NCBI GenBank assembly: GCA_002282555.1
Contig: NCJR01000091.1
Coordinates: 1-7,470, forward strand
Length of the DNA stretch: 7,470 bases
Direction: 5' to 3'
DNA from: Rhodobacterales bacterium 34-62-10
GTDB taxonomy: Bacteria > Pseudomonadota > Alphaproteobacteria > Rhodobacterales > Rhodobacteraceae
The position numbers were made by a program, and so were the translations under genes. This document shows positions 1 through 5,691 of the stretch, in pieces. The first letter of the stretch is position 1. Each line of letters opens with the position of its first letter. The notes beneath the pieces are model-generated. The model was given only the letters and a program-made list of their open reading frames with translations, did no database searches and had not been told where the DNA came from.

Positions 1-76
1 CATAGCCGCGATCCCCGAGTAGCCATTTGACCTTTGGCAGGCCGCTCAGCAGGGCCCGTGCGCCGATGTAATCACT
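1..76 (-). pseudogene. IS5-family transposase OrfB, middle fragment (continues past the window edge)
   Basis: On the minus strand from 76 the sequence reads SDYIGARALLSGLPKVKWLL and then GDRGY, running off at base 1. The Asp codon at 11-13, in GDRGY, is the expected second catalytic acid of the DDE triad. The frame is the same as that of the 1466-1584 fragment: removing 77-1465 joins VTAGQV directly to SDYIG with an AGT codon rebuilt across the seam. The rest of the protein, including the catalytic Glu, is outside the window. Confidence 0.85.
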
Positions 77-79
77 TCT

Positions 80-92
80 GTGGTTGCCGCCC
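80..92 (+). repeat. Left subterminal inverted repeat of the IS1111-group element
   Basis: GTGGTTGCCGCCC is perfectly complementary to 1446-1458 and sits three bases inside the left seam. Subterminal repeats with unequal offsets at the two ends are characteristic of the IS1111 group. Confidence 0.88.
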
Positions 93-348
93 GTAGTGCA
101 AGAAGCTTTTGACCCTATTAGCGTGTGATCGAGTGCGAACTTCTGTCAGGCCTTCATGATGCGGCGTTTCCAGAAGCCGCGGGCCGGGATGGTGATCAGC
201 AGATTGGGTCCAAATCTGACTTTCGAGCTCAATGCTCGTAGCGATTAACTGGTTTTCCCAATCCAGATCTGTTCGATCATTTTGCCCATTCAGGTCGTCG
301 TCTTCTCACACTCCCCTCGGCACCGGCCCTAGCGGTTCGACATGAGCA
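93..348 (-). ncRNA. Candidate guide RNA (seekRNA/bridge RNA) region of the IS1111-group element
   Basis: This is the 256-bp non-coding stretch between the transposase stop and the left inverted repeat. I see no credible gene in it. In IS1111-group elements the guide RNA is encoded in this position, downstream of the transposase on the same strand. Four short hairpins cluster here: GCGGC/GCCGC (161-165 with 176-180), AGATT/AATCT (201-205 with 213-217), CGAGC/GCTCG (224-228 with 234-238), and CTGG/CCAG extended by two pairs across a mismatch (249-266). The clustering supports a structured RNA of roughly 120 bases within 150-270. The exact ends and the guide loops are not resolved; location is strong, boundaries are inferred. 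Confidence 0.55.
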
Positions 349-1377
349 TCATGCCACGACCGCCATTGCCGGATCTGTGTAATCTTTATTCTTTGTCAGC
401 ATCGCCCAGATCTGGCGGGCCATCTTATTGGCGAGCGCGATCGCGACCAGCATCTTGGGTTTGCGCATCAGCATGCGTGATAGCCAGCTACCCTCTACAA
501 TGGTGCGCTGTCCAAGCCAGTTCAGTCGCGACATTGCGCCGATAATCAACAGGCGTCGGATATCGGCCTGACCAGCCTTGGTCATACGACCAAGGCGCTC
601 CTTGCCTCCGGAAGAATATTGCCGAGGCACAAGGCCCAGCCAGGCCGCAAAGTTGCGCCCGGTTTTAAAGTCCACCATGTCGGGACCGAACGCTTCGACG
701 GCAACAGCCGTCAGCGGTCCAACACCTGGCATCGTCTGGAGCCGGCGTGCTCTGTCTGACTGGGCGGCCAGCGTCTTGAGCTTCGCCGTGCGCTCTATGA
801 TACGTGCAGTTTTCTCTGCAATCTGCACGAGCAGGTCCAAGCACTCTTCCCGGATCAGCGCATGCAAGTCAGCGGTCTCATCCTGCACAAGTGCCGTCAT
901 GCGATTGAGGTAAGACATCCCAATGGGAAACACATGACCATGCTCATACAGCAGCGCTCGTAATGCGTTCACATCGGCGGTCCGCTGATGCACCAGGCGT
1001 TCCCGAGCACGGAAGACGGCCGCGCAAGACTGCTGCTCGACTGTCTTGGGCTGCACAAAGCGCATCTCGGGCTGGCGTGCCGCAATAACGATCGCCTCGG
1101 CATCGGCCGCATCATTTTTCTGCCGCTTCACAAAGGGGCGCACATATTGCGGTGCGATCAGCTTTACCTCGTGCCCAAGAGCTTCCATCTCACGGGCCCA
1201 GAAATGCGCGCTGCCGCACGCCTCGAAAATGACCATGCCGGGCTCTTGCTGCGCCATAAAGGCCGGGAATTGCATCCGCGTCAGCTTCTTGCGGAACTGG
1301 ACCTCCCCCGTTCGCAGGGCACCATGAACCTGGAAAACTGTCTTTGCCAGATCGACCCCAATCATCATATTCTTCAT
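349..1377 (-). CDS. IS110-family (IS1111-group) DEDD transposase/recombinase
   Basis: This 342-residue enzyme performs RNA-guided, site-specific cut-and-join of its element, according to recent work on the family. The N-terminal RuvC-like DEDD domain shows GVDLAKTVFQVHG with Asp9, FEACGSAHFW with Glu52, and KNDAADAEA with Asp89 and Asp92. A helical linker (about 115-210) follows. The C-terminal Transposase_20 domain includes MPGVGPLTA (216-224) and PRQYSSGGKERLGRMTKAG from 251, whose Ser255 or Ser256 is the likely nucleophile. I chose the ATG at 1377 because AGAGGAGA lies 8-10 bases upstream and the family starts MGVDLAK-like; an upstream in-frame GTG at 1458 falls inside the inverted repeat and would add 27 unrelated residues. 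Length and motifs are normal and no lesions are seen. Confidence 0.95.
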   Translation of the reverse strand: MKNMMIGVDLAKTVFQVHGALRTGEVQFRKKLTRMQFPAFMAQQEPGMVIFEACGSAHFWAREMEALGHEVKLIAPQYVRPFVKRQKNDAADAEAIVIAARQPEMRFVQPKTVEQQSCAAVFRARERLVHQRTADVNALRALLYEHGHVFPIGMSYLNRMTALVQDETADLHALIREECLDLLVQIAEKTARIIERTAKLKTLAAQSDRARRLQTMPGVGPLTAVAVEAFGPDMVDFKTGRNFAAWLGLVPRQYSSGGKERLGRMTKAGQADIRRLLIIGAMSRLNWLGQRTIVEGSWLSRMLMRKPKMLVAIALANKMARQIWAMLTKNKDYTDPAMAVVA

Positions 1378-1445
1378 CTTGCCGTTCTCCTCTGCGCATG
1401 GCGTTAAACACCACGACCTTGACACATTGCGATGCCGTCTAGGGA

Positions 1446-1458
1446 GGGCGGCAACCAC
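1446..1458 (-). repeat. Right subterminal inverted repeat of the IS1111-group element
   Basis: This is the inverted copy of 80-92, a 13-of-13 match, located five bases inside the right seam. It lies upstream of the transposase start, so the transposase promoter probably overlaps or lies just inside it, or forms only when the circular junction brings the ends together. Confidence 0.88.
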
Positions 1459-1465
1459 TCCATCT

Positions 1466-1584
1466 GACCTGTCCGGCGGTGACGAACAGGTCGATCGGTC
1501 GTCCCTGACTGTCGCAGATGGCGTGCAGCTTGGTGTTCATGCCGCCTTTGGTTCGACCGATCAGGCGACCACGCCCCCTTTTTT
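1466..1584 (-). pseudogene. IS5-family transposase OrfB, 5' fragment, interrupted by IS1111-group insertion
   Basis: After the -1 slip the frame reads GRLIGRTKGGMNTKLHA and then ICDSQGRPIDLFVTAGQV, the central part of an IS5-type DDE transposase between the first and second catalytic aspartates. The frame is cut at 1465/1466 where the IS1111-group element begins; beyond the seam it reads foreign sequence and stops within about 10 codons. The continuation (SDYIGARALL and so on) is found at 76-1. The break is an insertion, not decay, because the two halves rejoin in frame. Confidence 0.85.
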
Positions 1585-1908
1585 GGCGGCCATACTGGTC
1601 GCCGTTCGGTGGGCTTTAAGATACGTCGCGTCGATCATCACGGTCGTCTTCTCGCCGTGTTCTGCCGCCAGCCCGGCCATCATCCGCGCGAAGATCCCCT
1701 TCTCGCTCCAACGCTTCCACCGGCTGTAGAGCGTCTTGTGAGGACCATAGGCAGCAGGCGCATCGCGCCACCGCAAGCCATTGCGATTGATGAAGATAAT
1801 CCCGCTCAGCACCCTCTTGTCATCTACCCGGGGCTTCCCGTGTGACTTGGGAAAGAAGGGAGCCAGACGGGCCATCTGCGCGTCGGTCAGCCAGAAAAGA
1901 TCGCTCAT
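1561..1908 (-). CDS. IS5-family transposase OrfA (N-terminal part of a frameshifted transposase)
   Basis: This 115-residue product is the N-terminal half of a DDE transposase of an IS5-family element. It contains the DUF4096-like N-terminal region (SDLFWLTDAQM at 2-12, then SGIIFINRNGLRWRDAP around 35-51) and ends with VMIDATYLKAH, whose Asp93 is the first catalytic acid. I chose the ATG at 1908 because GGAG lies just upstream and the family usually begins MSDLFWLTD; an in-frame ATG at 1959 would add 17 unrelated residues. The frame stops at 1561 just after a run of six A and five G. In this subgroup a -1 slip at such a run normally joins OrfA to OrfB. OrfA is intact, but full-length transposase is not possible here because OrfB is split by an insertion. 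Confidence 0.85.
   Translation of the reverse strand: MSDLFWLTDAQMARLAPFFPKSHGKPRVDDKRVLSGIIFINRNGLRWRDAPAAYGPHKTLYSRWKRWSEKGIFARMMAGLAAEHGEKTTVMIDATYLKAHRTATSMAAKKGGVVA
1578..1584 (-). other. Probable programmed -1 frameshift site (A AAA AAG) between orfA and orfB
   Basis: On the minus strand the orfA frame runs through six A followed by five G (1584 down to 1574). Codon positions show that orfA and orfB differ by one base in the -1 direction. A slip on AAAAAAG gives a continuous product reading AKKRGRGRLIGRTKGGMNT, which fits the family. A short GGCG/CGCC stem follows within about 10 bases and may help pausing. Such slippery sites are well known in two-frame IS5-family elements; slipping here is inferred. 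Confidence 0.65.
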
Positions 1909-1938
1909 ATCACTGCTCCATTTTCCGAGCGGTGAATC

Positions 1939-2631
1939 ATGCTGTGCGAGCGAAATCAATGCATCCTGACCCTACCCAAGTCGACGTCGCGGCTTACTTC
2001 TTTTCTGCGCTGGTCCGTATTGATCGCTGCAGGCTTGCTGCTCAATTTCCTGCTTGGAAAGGGTTTTACCGAACTTATCGAAGGACAGCTTGATGCCGGA
2101 TTGTCATCAGGGGTCTGGGTCGGCGTTGCTGCCCTCGTCGTCTACGCCTTGCTACTGGCAATTCCATTTGTCCCCGGTGTGGAAATCGGGATCGCACTCC
2201 TCATCATGCAAGGATCGGTGATCGCGCCCTTCGTTCATGCTGCGACTGTTGCGGGATTGTTGATTTCTTTCGCAATCGGGTGGGCCTTCGCGACAACATT
2301 GCCGTGCAAGTTTTTGGACACAATGGGGCTTCACCGCGCTTGCGCCTTTGTAGACGCGATGAAGGTGATGAGCCGTCAAGAGAGGCTAGAGTACCTCAAT
2401 GCGGCTGTGCCGCGCTGGATTGGGCGATGGATATTGCGGTATCGCTATGTGCTGCTGGCCGTGTTGATCAACCTGCCCGGCAATAGCTTGATTGGTGGAG
2501 GTGGTGGGATATTGCTGGTTGCAGGGCTGAGCCGGTTGTTCTCACTGCCCTTTATCTTGGTTACCGTGATCCTAGCGACGGCACCGGTTCCCTTGGCCGT
2601 CTGGTTAATTGGTGTGGACATTCTCAAGTGA
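1939..2631 (+). CDS. Polytopic inner-membrane protein, possibly VTT/DedA-like, with 5' end replaced by the IS5 tip
   Basis: The open frame gives 230 residues, but the first 11 codons lie in the IS5 tip (up to 1972), so only residues from about 12 onward belong to the original gene. Its native start and promoter have been lost. The protein is strongly hydrophobic, with segments near 22-40, 58-78, 97-120, 168-195 and 201-226. Two Pro-Gly motifs in hydrophobic loops stand out: FVPGVEIGIALL (77-88) and LPGNSLIGGGGGI (179-191). Paired re-entrant loops of this kind resemble VTT-domain (DedA/TVP38) membrane proteins, which is why I suggest that family, but I do not recognise the exact gene. It ends 6 bp from the convergent merR stop and may not belong to the mercury operon. 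Whether the ATG at 1939 is used is unknown; only a weak ribosome site precedes it. Confidence 0.6.
   Translation: MLCERNQCILTLPKSTSRLTSFLRWSVLIAAGLLLNFLLGKGFTELIEGQLDAGLSSGVWVGVAALVVYALLLAIPFVPGVEIGIALLIMQGSVIAPFVHAATVAGLLISFAIGWAFATTLPCKFLDTMGLHRACAFVDAMKVMSRQERLEYLNAAVPRWIGRWILRYRYVLLAVLINLPGNSLIGGGGGILLVAGLSRLFSLPFILVTVILATAPVPLAVWLIGVDILK
1952..1972 (-). repeat. Terminal inverted repeat (5' tip) of the left IS5-family element
   Basis: Read on the minus strand from 1972, it begins GGGTCAGGATGCATTG. It differs from the tip at 7375-7395 at two of 21 positions, and TA flanks it at 1973-1974, consistent with the TA-containing targets of this subgroup. The partner repeat at the other end of the element is outside the window. 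Confidence 0.75.
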
Positions 2632-2637
2632 CGTCTT

Positions 2638-3060
2638 TCATGCCACTTCCGTCAGCGCGTCAATTACGGGACACTCGGGTACGTCGTCGCCCGTGCATTG
2701 CGCCACCGTCGAAGTCAGGACGTGTTCGATTCGTTTGAGATCTGCAATCTTGGTGCGAATAGAAGTGAGATGCGTATTCGCAAGAACTTGCACTTCGCCA
2801 CAGGTCTGAGCGCCACCATCGACAAGCGCCAAGAGATCGCGAACCTCTTCCAGCGTGAACCCCAATTCGCGCGAACGCATAATAAAGCGCAGCCGCGTGA
2901 CATGACTGTCATCGTAGACGCGGTAGTTCTTACTGGAGCGTGGCGGCTCAGGCATGACGCCGATGGTCTCGTAGTAGCGAATGGTCTCGAGGTTGCATCC
3001 GGTCAGTTTGGCCAGACCTCCGCGCCGAATGATCTTCACTGGTTTGTGATGATTTTTCAT
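2638..3060 (-). CDS. merR: Mercury-responsive transcriptional regulator MerR
   Basis: This 140-residue protein is the Hg(II)-sensing repressor/activator of the divergent mer operon. It has the MerR-type winged helix at its N terminus (GGLAKLTGCNLETIRYYE, then PPRSSKNYRVYDDSHVTRLRFI), a long dimerisation helix, and three metal-ligand cysteines: Cys87 (QTCGE), Cys122 (AQCTGDD) and Cys130 (PECPVI). The 35-residue gap between the first two equals that of classical MerR (Cys82/Cys117 in Tn501); the last gap is 8 instead of 9. I chose the ATG at 3060, 5 bases after AAGGGGG; the in-frame GTG at 3066 abuts that site and is unlikely. In this family the protein sits on the operator between the two genes, holding the promoter silent until Hg(II) binds. 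No merD co-regulator is seen. Confidence 0.93.
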   Translation of the reverse strand: MKNHHKPVKIIRRGGLAKLTGCNLETIRYYETIGVMPEPPRSSKNYRVYDDSHVTRLRFIMRSRELGFTLEEVRDLLALVDGGAQTCGEVQVLANTHLTSIRTKIADLKRIEHVLTSTVAQCTGDDVPECPVIDALTEVA

Positions 3061-3070
3061 ATTCACCCCC

Positions 3071-3101
3071 TTGAGCCTGTACCAACTACAGACACTAGGT
3101 T
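3071..3101 (+). promoter_or_regulatory. MerR-controlled mer operon promoter and operator
   Basis: The -35 is TTGAGC (3071-3076) and the -10 is TAGGTT (3096-3101), separated by exactly 19 bases. This over-long spacer is the hallmark of MerR-type promoters, which are untwisted on metal binding. The spacer holds a dyad, CTGTA (3077-3081) and TACAG (3087-3091), around CCAAC, positioned as expected for the MerR dimer. Transcription would start near 3108 and read into merT. Confidence 0.8.
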
Positions 3102-3120
3102 GAAATCATAACTGAGGCAA
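3092..3120 (-). promoter_or_regulatory. Possible merR promoter on the opposite strand
   Basis: On the minus strand TTGCCT (3120-3115) and TAGTGT (3097-3092) are separated by 17 bases and point at merR. The -10 overlaps the end of the mer operator spacer, which would let MerR repress its own gene, as is known for classical mer loci. The match to consensus is modest. Confidence 0.35.
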
Positions 3121-3134
3121 GGACGATTCGAACC

Positions 3135-3542
3135 ATGACTGAAACCACATCCGCAGGCCGGGAAACGGCATTCGACGAAACATCGGGTGCCGACAAAAAG
3201 GCATGGGCGACAACCGGGCTTGGCGCATTCGGAGCGCTGGCGATGACCACCTGCTGCATCCTGCCGCTGGTGCTGGTGAGCTTCGGCGTGACCGGCGTGT
3301 TCATTGCGCAGCTGGGCGTTCTCTACCAGTACAAATGGATCACCTTCGCACTGAGTGCCGCCTTCATCGGCTACGGCTTTTACAAGGCCTACCGCCCGAT
3401 CCCGTCCGAGGCCTGCGCCGATGGTACCTGCGCGCGTCCCGTGAACCGGACACTGATGCGATCCGTCCTCTGGCTCGCCAGCGCGATTGTCGCCGTAGCG
3501 ATGATCTTTCCCTATCTCACACCATACCTTCTGTCCTATTGA
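3135..3542 (+). CDS. merT: Mercuric transport protein MerT
   Basis: This 135-residue inner-membrane protein moves Hg(II) from the periplasm (from MerP) to the cytoplasm for reduction. A first membrane segment (about 28-57) carries the vicinal pair Cys40-Cys41 in MTTCCILPLVLVSFG, which matches the TCC-PLVL signature of MerT. A second segment spans about 66-86, a cytoplasmic loop holds Cys94 and Cys99 (EACADGTCA), and a third segment runs about 109-131 ending FPYLTPYLL. Both cysteine pairs needed for relay are present. The N terminus is about 16 residues longer than in Tn501 MerT and rich in polar residues. AAGGA lies 11 bases before the ATG. It is the first gene after the MerR-type promoter, and merP follows after 12 bp. 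Confidence 0.93.
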   Translation: MTETTSAGRETAFDETSGADKKAWATTGLGAFGALAMTTCCILPLVLVSFGVTGVFIAQLGVLYQYKWITFALSAAFIGYGFYKAYRPIPSEACADGTCARPVNRTLMRSVLWLASAIVAVAMIFPYLTPYLLSY

Positions 3543-3554
3543 AAGGCCAAACCC

Positions 3555-3860
3555 ATGAAGTCACTCCATCTTGCCCTCGCGGTTGTTGGAACTCTCGCAG
3601 CTTTCCCCGCCAGCGCCGCCGAACAGCGCATCGCTGTCGGCGTCAGCGAACTGTCATGTCCGACCTGTTCCTTTACCGTAGCGGCGGCGATGCGCGATGT
3701 TCCGACGGTAGATATCGTCGAATTCACCGAGGGGGAGGAATACGGTACGGGCATCTTTGTGGTCACCTATGACGACGAGGCCGCCGATCCGGGCATGATT
3801 GTCGAAGCAATCCGCGCCACCGGCTATCCGGCGGAAATCGTTGAGTCCGGCGATTCCTGA
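3555..3860 (+). CDS. merP: Periplasmic mercury-binding protein MerP (divergent motif)
   Basis: This 101-residue product has a signal peptide (MKSLHLALAVVGTLAAFPASA, cleavage probably after residue 21 or 22) and a mature HMA-type ferredoxin-like fold. The binding motif is LSCPTCSF with Cys35 and Cys38, in place of the usual GMTCAAC. The C-terminal VEAIRATGYPAEIV matches the end of the HMA fold. In the known pathway MerP scavenges Hg(II) in the periplasm and passes it to the first cysteine pair of MerT. The acidic loop between the helix and the next strand (EFTEGEEYGTG, 56-66) looks longer than in classical MerP. GAAAGG lies 10-12 bases upstream and overlaps the merT stop, suggesting coupled translation. 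Confidence 0.85.
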   Translation: MKSLHLALAVVGTLAAFPASAAEQRIAVGVSELSCPTCSFTVAAAMRDVPTVDIVEFTEGEEYGTGIFVVTYDDEAADPGMIVEAIRATGYPAEIVESGDS

Positions 3861-3897
3861 TCACGCCCACAGACCCGCACCCGGAGCCGGAGAGAGC

Positions 3898-4302
3898 ATG
3901 ACAGACATGAATGATGAACCCACGACGCTTCTGCGGCGCGGCCTCATCGGCAGCGTCGTTACGGCGATCTGTTGCTTCACGCCGTTTCTGGTGGTGATCG
4001 TGGCCGGGGTGGGGCTTTCGGCCATTGTCGGCTGGCTCGACTACGCGCTTTTCCCGATGCTCTTCGCCTCGCTGGGTGTGGTTGCATATGCCCTGTGGCT
4101 GCAAGCCGGCAGACCGGGGCGGAACCCGAAAGCGCTTCTCATCGGCATGGCAGTTGCTCTTTCGGCACTGCTGTTCTGGCTGGAGTTCCGCTTTGCCCTG
4201 CGGATATCGGTCGCCGCCGCATTGCCGGTGGCGGGATGTGCGCTCTGGCTCCGAAAATCCGGTCTGGTTGCGGCGGAAAACATGGAAGGTGGTCAGCAGT
4301 GA
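3898..4302 (+). CDS. merF: MerF-like mercury transport protein with a C-terminal membrane extension
   Basis: This 134-residue membrane protein resembles MerF over its first 68 residues: TLLRRGLIGSVVTAICCFTP with the vicinal pair Cys25-Cys26, then GLSAIVGWLDYALFP, the MerF signature between the two membrane helices. MerF is known to bring Hg(II) across the inner membrane and is usually about 80 residues. Here a further 60 residues add two hydrophobic segments (about 79-95 and 101-118) separated by FRFALR. MerF's second vicinal cysteine pair is absent; only Cys114 occurs in the extension. I chose the ATG at 3898 because GGAGAG lies just upstream and the MerF homology begins there; an upstream ATG at 3799 would overlap merP by 62 bases and read non-membrane sequence. 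It sits 37 bp after merP and 39 bp before the next gene. Confidence 0.75.
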   Translation: MTDMNDEPTTLLRRGLIGSVVTAICCFTPFLVVIVAGVGLSAIVGWLDYALFPMLFASLGVVAYALWLQAGRPGRNPKALLIGMAVALSALLFWLEFRFALRISVAAALPVAGCALWLRKSGLVAAENMEGGQQ

Positions 4303-4341
4303 ACCAGATCAAGAGATACGGACACAAGGAAAGGAACAGCC

Positions 4342-5691
4342 ATGACCGGGACCTATGATCTCATCGTGATCGGCGGCGGCACCGCTGGAAATGGCGTCGC
4401 CCGGATGGCGGCGGATGCAGGCTGGCGCGTCGCCAGTATTGATATCGAACCCCATGGCGGCACCTGCGCCCTGCGCGGCTGCGACCCCAAGAAGATGCTG
4501 ATCGCGGTCACCGAGGGTGTCGAATGGGCGGAAAACATGAAGGGCAAGGGGCTGGTGGCGCAGCCGTCGGTCAACTGGCCCGACATGATCGCCTTCAAGC
4601 GCAGCTTCACCGACAATATGCCGCCGCGCGTCGAAGGCGGAATGGAAAAGGCGGGGATTGACGTCCTGCACGGGGAGGCGCGGTTTACCGGCCCCGATAC
4701 GATCGAGTTGAACGGCGAGACCTTGACCGCGAAACATTTCCATATCGCCACCGGCGCGCGGCCGATGACGCTGAACATCCCCGGCGAAGAGCATCTGACC
4801 ACCAGCACCGAGTTCCTGGAACTGCCCGAGCGGCCCGACCGCATCGCCTTTGTCGGCGGCGGCTTCATCGCGATGGAATTCGCGCATATCGTCAAACGCG
4901 CCGGGGCCAGCGAAGTGACCGTGCTCGAGATGATGGACCGCCCCCTGGGCAACTTCGATCCTGATCTGGTCGCGATGCTGGTCGAAGGCACCGAGGAACT
5001 TGGCATCGACTTGCGCACCAAGGCGAATGTGGCGAAGATCGAGAAGCAGGGCGAAGAGTTTGTCGTGACAGTGGAACGTCCCGACGGCACCGAAACCGTG
5101 ACCTGCGACCTGGTGGTGCATGGGACGGGCCGGGTGCCGAATATCGACCGCCTCAACCTTGAGGCCGCAGGTGTCGAATACACGCGCCGCGGCATCAAGG
5201 TGAGCGACGCGATGCGCACCACCAACCCGGCGATCTTTGCCGCCGGTGACTGCGCCGATAGCGGGCTGAACCTGACGCCTGTCTCGGCGGCAGAGGGACG
5301 TATCGCGGGCAAGAATCTTCTGGCCGGAGAGGACGCGCGGCAAATTAAGTATCCGCCGGTCCCGTCCGTGGTCTTCACCCTGCCGATGGTGGCCACCGTC
5401 GGCTTGTCGGAAGCGGCGGCCAGGGAACAGGGGCTGAAATTCGATGTGCATTTCGAAAAGACCGAAGGCTGGTATTCCTCGCTGCGCGTCGGTGCGAAAC
5501 ACACAGGTTTCAAGCTTCTTGTCGAACAGGGCAGTGGTATGATCCTCGGCGCGCATTTGATCGGGCCGGGATCCGAGGAACAGATCAACTTGTTTGCCAT
5601 GGCCATGGGCACCGGACAGACCGCCAATCAGATCAAGGCGATGATTTTCGCTTATCCCAGTTACGCCTCCGACATCGGTTCGATGGTGTGA
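4342..5691 (+). CDS. Class I pyridine nucleotide-disulfide oxidoreductase in the mer operon (glutathione reductase-like, substrate unknown)
   Basis: This 449-residue flavoprotein has the FAD motif GGGTAG (11-16), the redox disulfide Cys42/Cys47 in GGTCALRGCDPKK, an NAD(P) motif GGGFIAMEFA (172-181), the second FAD motif AGDC (301-304) and a C-terminal dimerisation domain. Such enzymes use NAD(P)H and FAD to reduce a disulfide or a metal. In glutathione reductase and lipoamide dehydrogenase the C terminus carries HPTxxE; here it is YPSYAS, so Tyr438 replaces the catalytic His and Ser443 the Glu, with Asp444 adjacent. MerA has a Tyr at the same place. Glu196 ends the second Rossmann strand (VTVLE), which suggests NADH rather than NADPH. 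AAGGAAAGGA precedes the ATG. Glutathione reductase homologues in mer operons have been discussed by others, I believe; I cannot confirm that this is one. Confidence 0.85.
   Translation: MTGTYDLIVIGGGTAGNGVARMAADAGWRVASIDIEPHGGTCALRGCDPKKMLIAVTEGVEWAENMKGKGLVAQPSVNWPDMIAFKRSFTDNMPPRVEGGMEKAGIDVLHGEARFTGPDTIELNGETLTAKHFHIATGARPMTLNIPGEEHLTTSTEFLELPERPDRIAFVGGGFIAMEFAHIVKRAGASEVTVLEMMDRPLGNFDPDLVAMLVEGTEELGIDLRTKANVAKIEKQGEEFVVTVERPDGTETVTCDLVVHGTGRVPNIDRLNLEAAGVEYTRRGIKVSDAMRTTNPAIFAAGDCADSGLNLTPVSAAEGRIAGKNLLAGEDARQIKYPPVPSVVFTLPMVATVGLSEAAAREQGLKFDVHFEKTEGWYSSLRVGAKHTGFKLLVEQGSGMILGAHLIGPGSEEQINLFAMAMGTGQTANQIKAMIFAYPSYASDIGSMV

Larger units (their letters stand above)
77..1465 (-). mobile_element. 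IS110-family (IS1111-group) insertion sequence, complete, inserted in an IS5 element
   Basis: A single DEDD transposase lies between two 13-bp perfect subterminal inverted repeats, GTGGTTGCCGCCC at 80-92 and its complement at 1446-1458. Three bases (77-79) separate the left repeat from the seam and five (1459-1463) separate the right one. The dinucleotide CT occurs at both seams (75-76 and 1464-1465) but would occur once in the uninterrupted IS5 gene. Subterminal rather than terminal repeats, lack of a conventional target duplication and a long non-coding end after the transposase are typical of the IS1111 group. One copy of the core is counted in the element. All parts look intact, so it could be active. 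Confidence 0.9.
1..1972 (-). mobile_element. IS5-family (IS427-like) insertion sequence, partial, interrupted by an IS1111-group element
   Basis: The element reads leftward and continues beyond base 1. Its 5' tip is at 1972, reading GGGTCAGGA inward from a flanking TA at 1973-1974. The first 21 bases of the tip (1952-1972) match the tip of the second element at 7375-7395 at 19 positions. The transposase is split: orfA occupies 1908-1561, and orfB continues at 1560-1466 and resumes at 76-1 beyond the inserted IS110-family element. The orfA and orfB motifs (SDLFWLTDAQM, VMIDATYLKAHRTA, GRTKGGMNTKLHA, WLLGDRGY) are those of IS5-family DDE transposases of the two-frame type. The far inverted repeat and the catalytic Glu lie outside the window, so completeness cannot be judged. 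As it stands the element cannot make its own transposase. Confidence 0.88.

Noticed and set aside
108..120. TTTTGACCCTA inside the IS1111-group end, resembling the IS5 tip GGGTCA
   Set aside because: The similarity covers only about seven bases, is not followed by further IS5 tip sequence, and lies inside the insertion; probably coincidence.
3799..3897. Upstream ATG giving a 167-residue MerF-like protein
   Set aside because: It would overlap the end of merP by 62 bases in another frame, adds a polar Pro/Arg-rich stretch unlike MerF, and lacks the ribosome site present before 3898.
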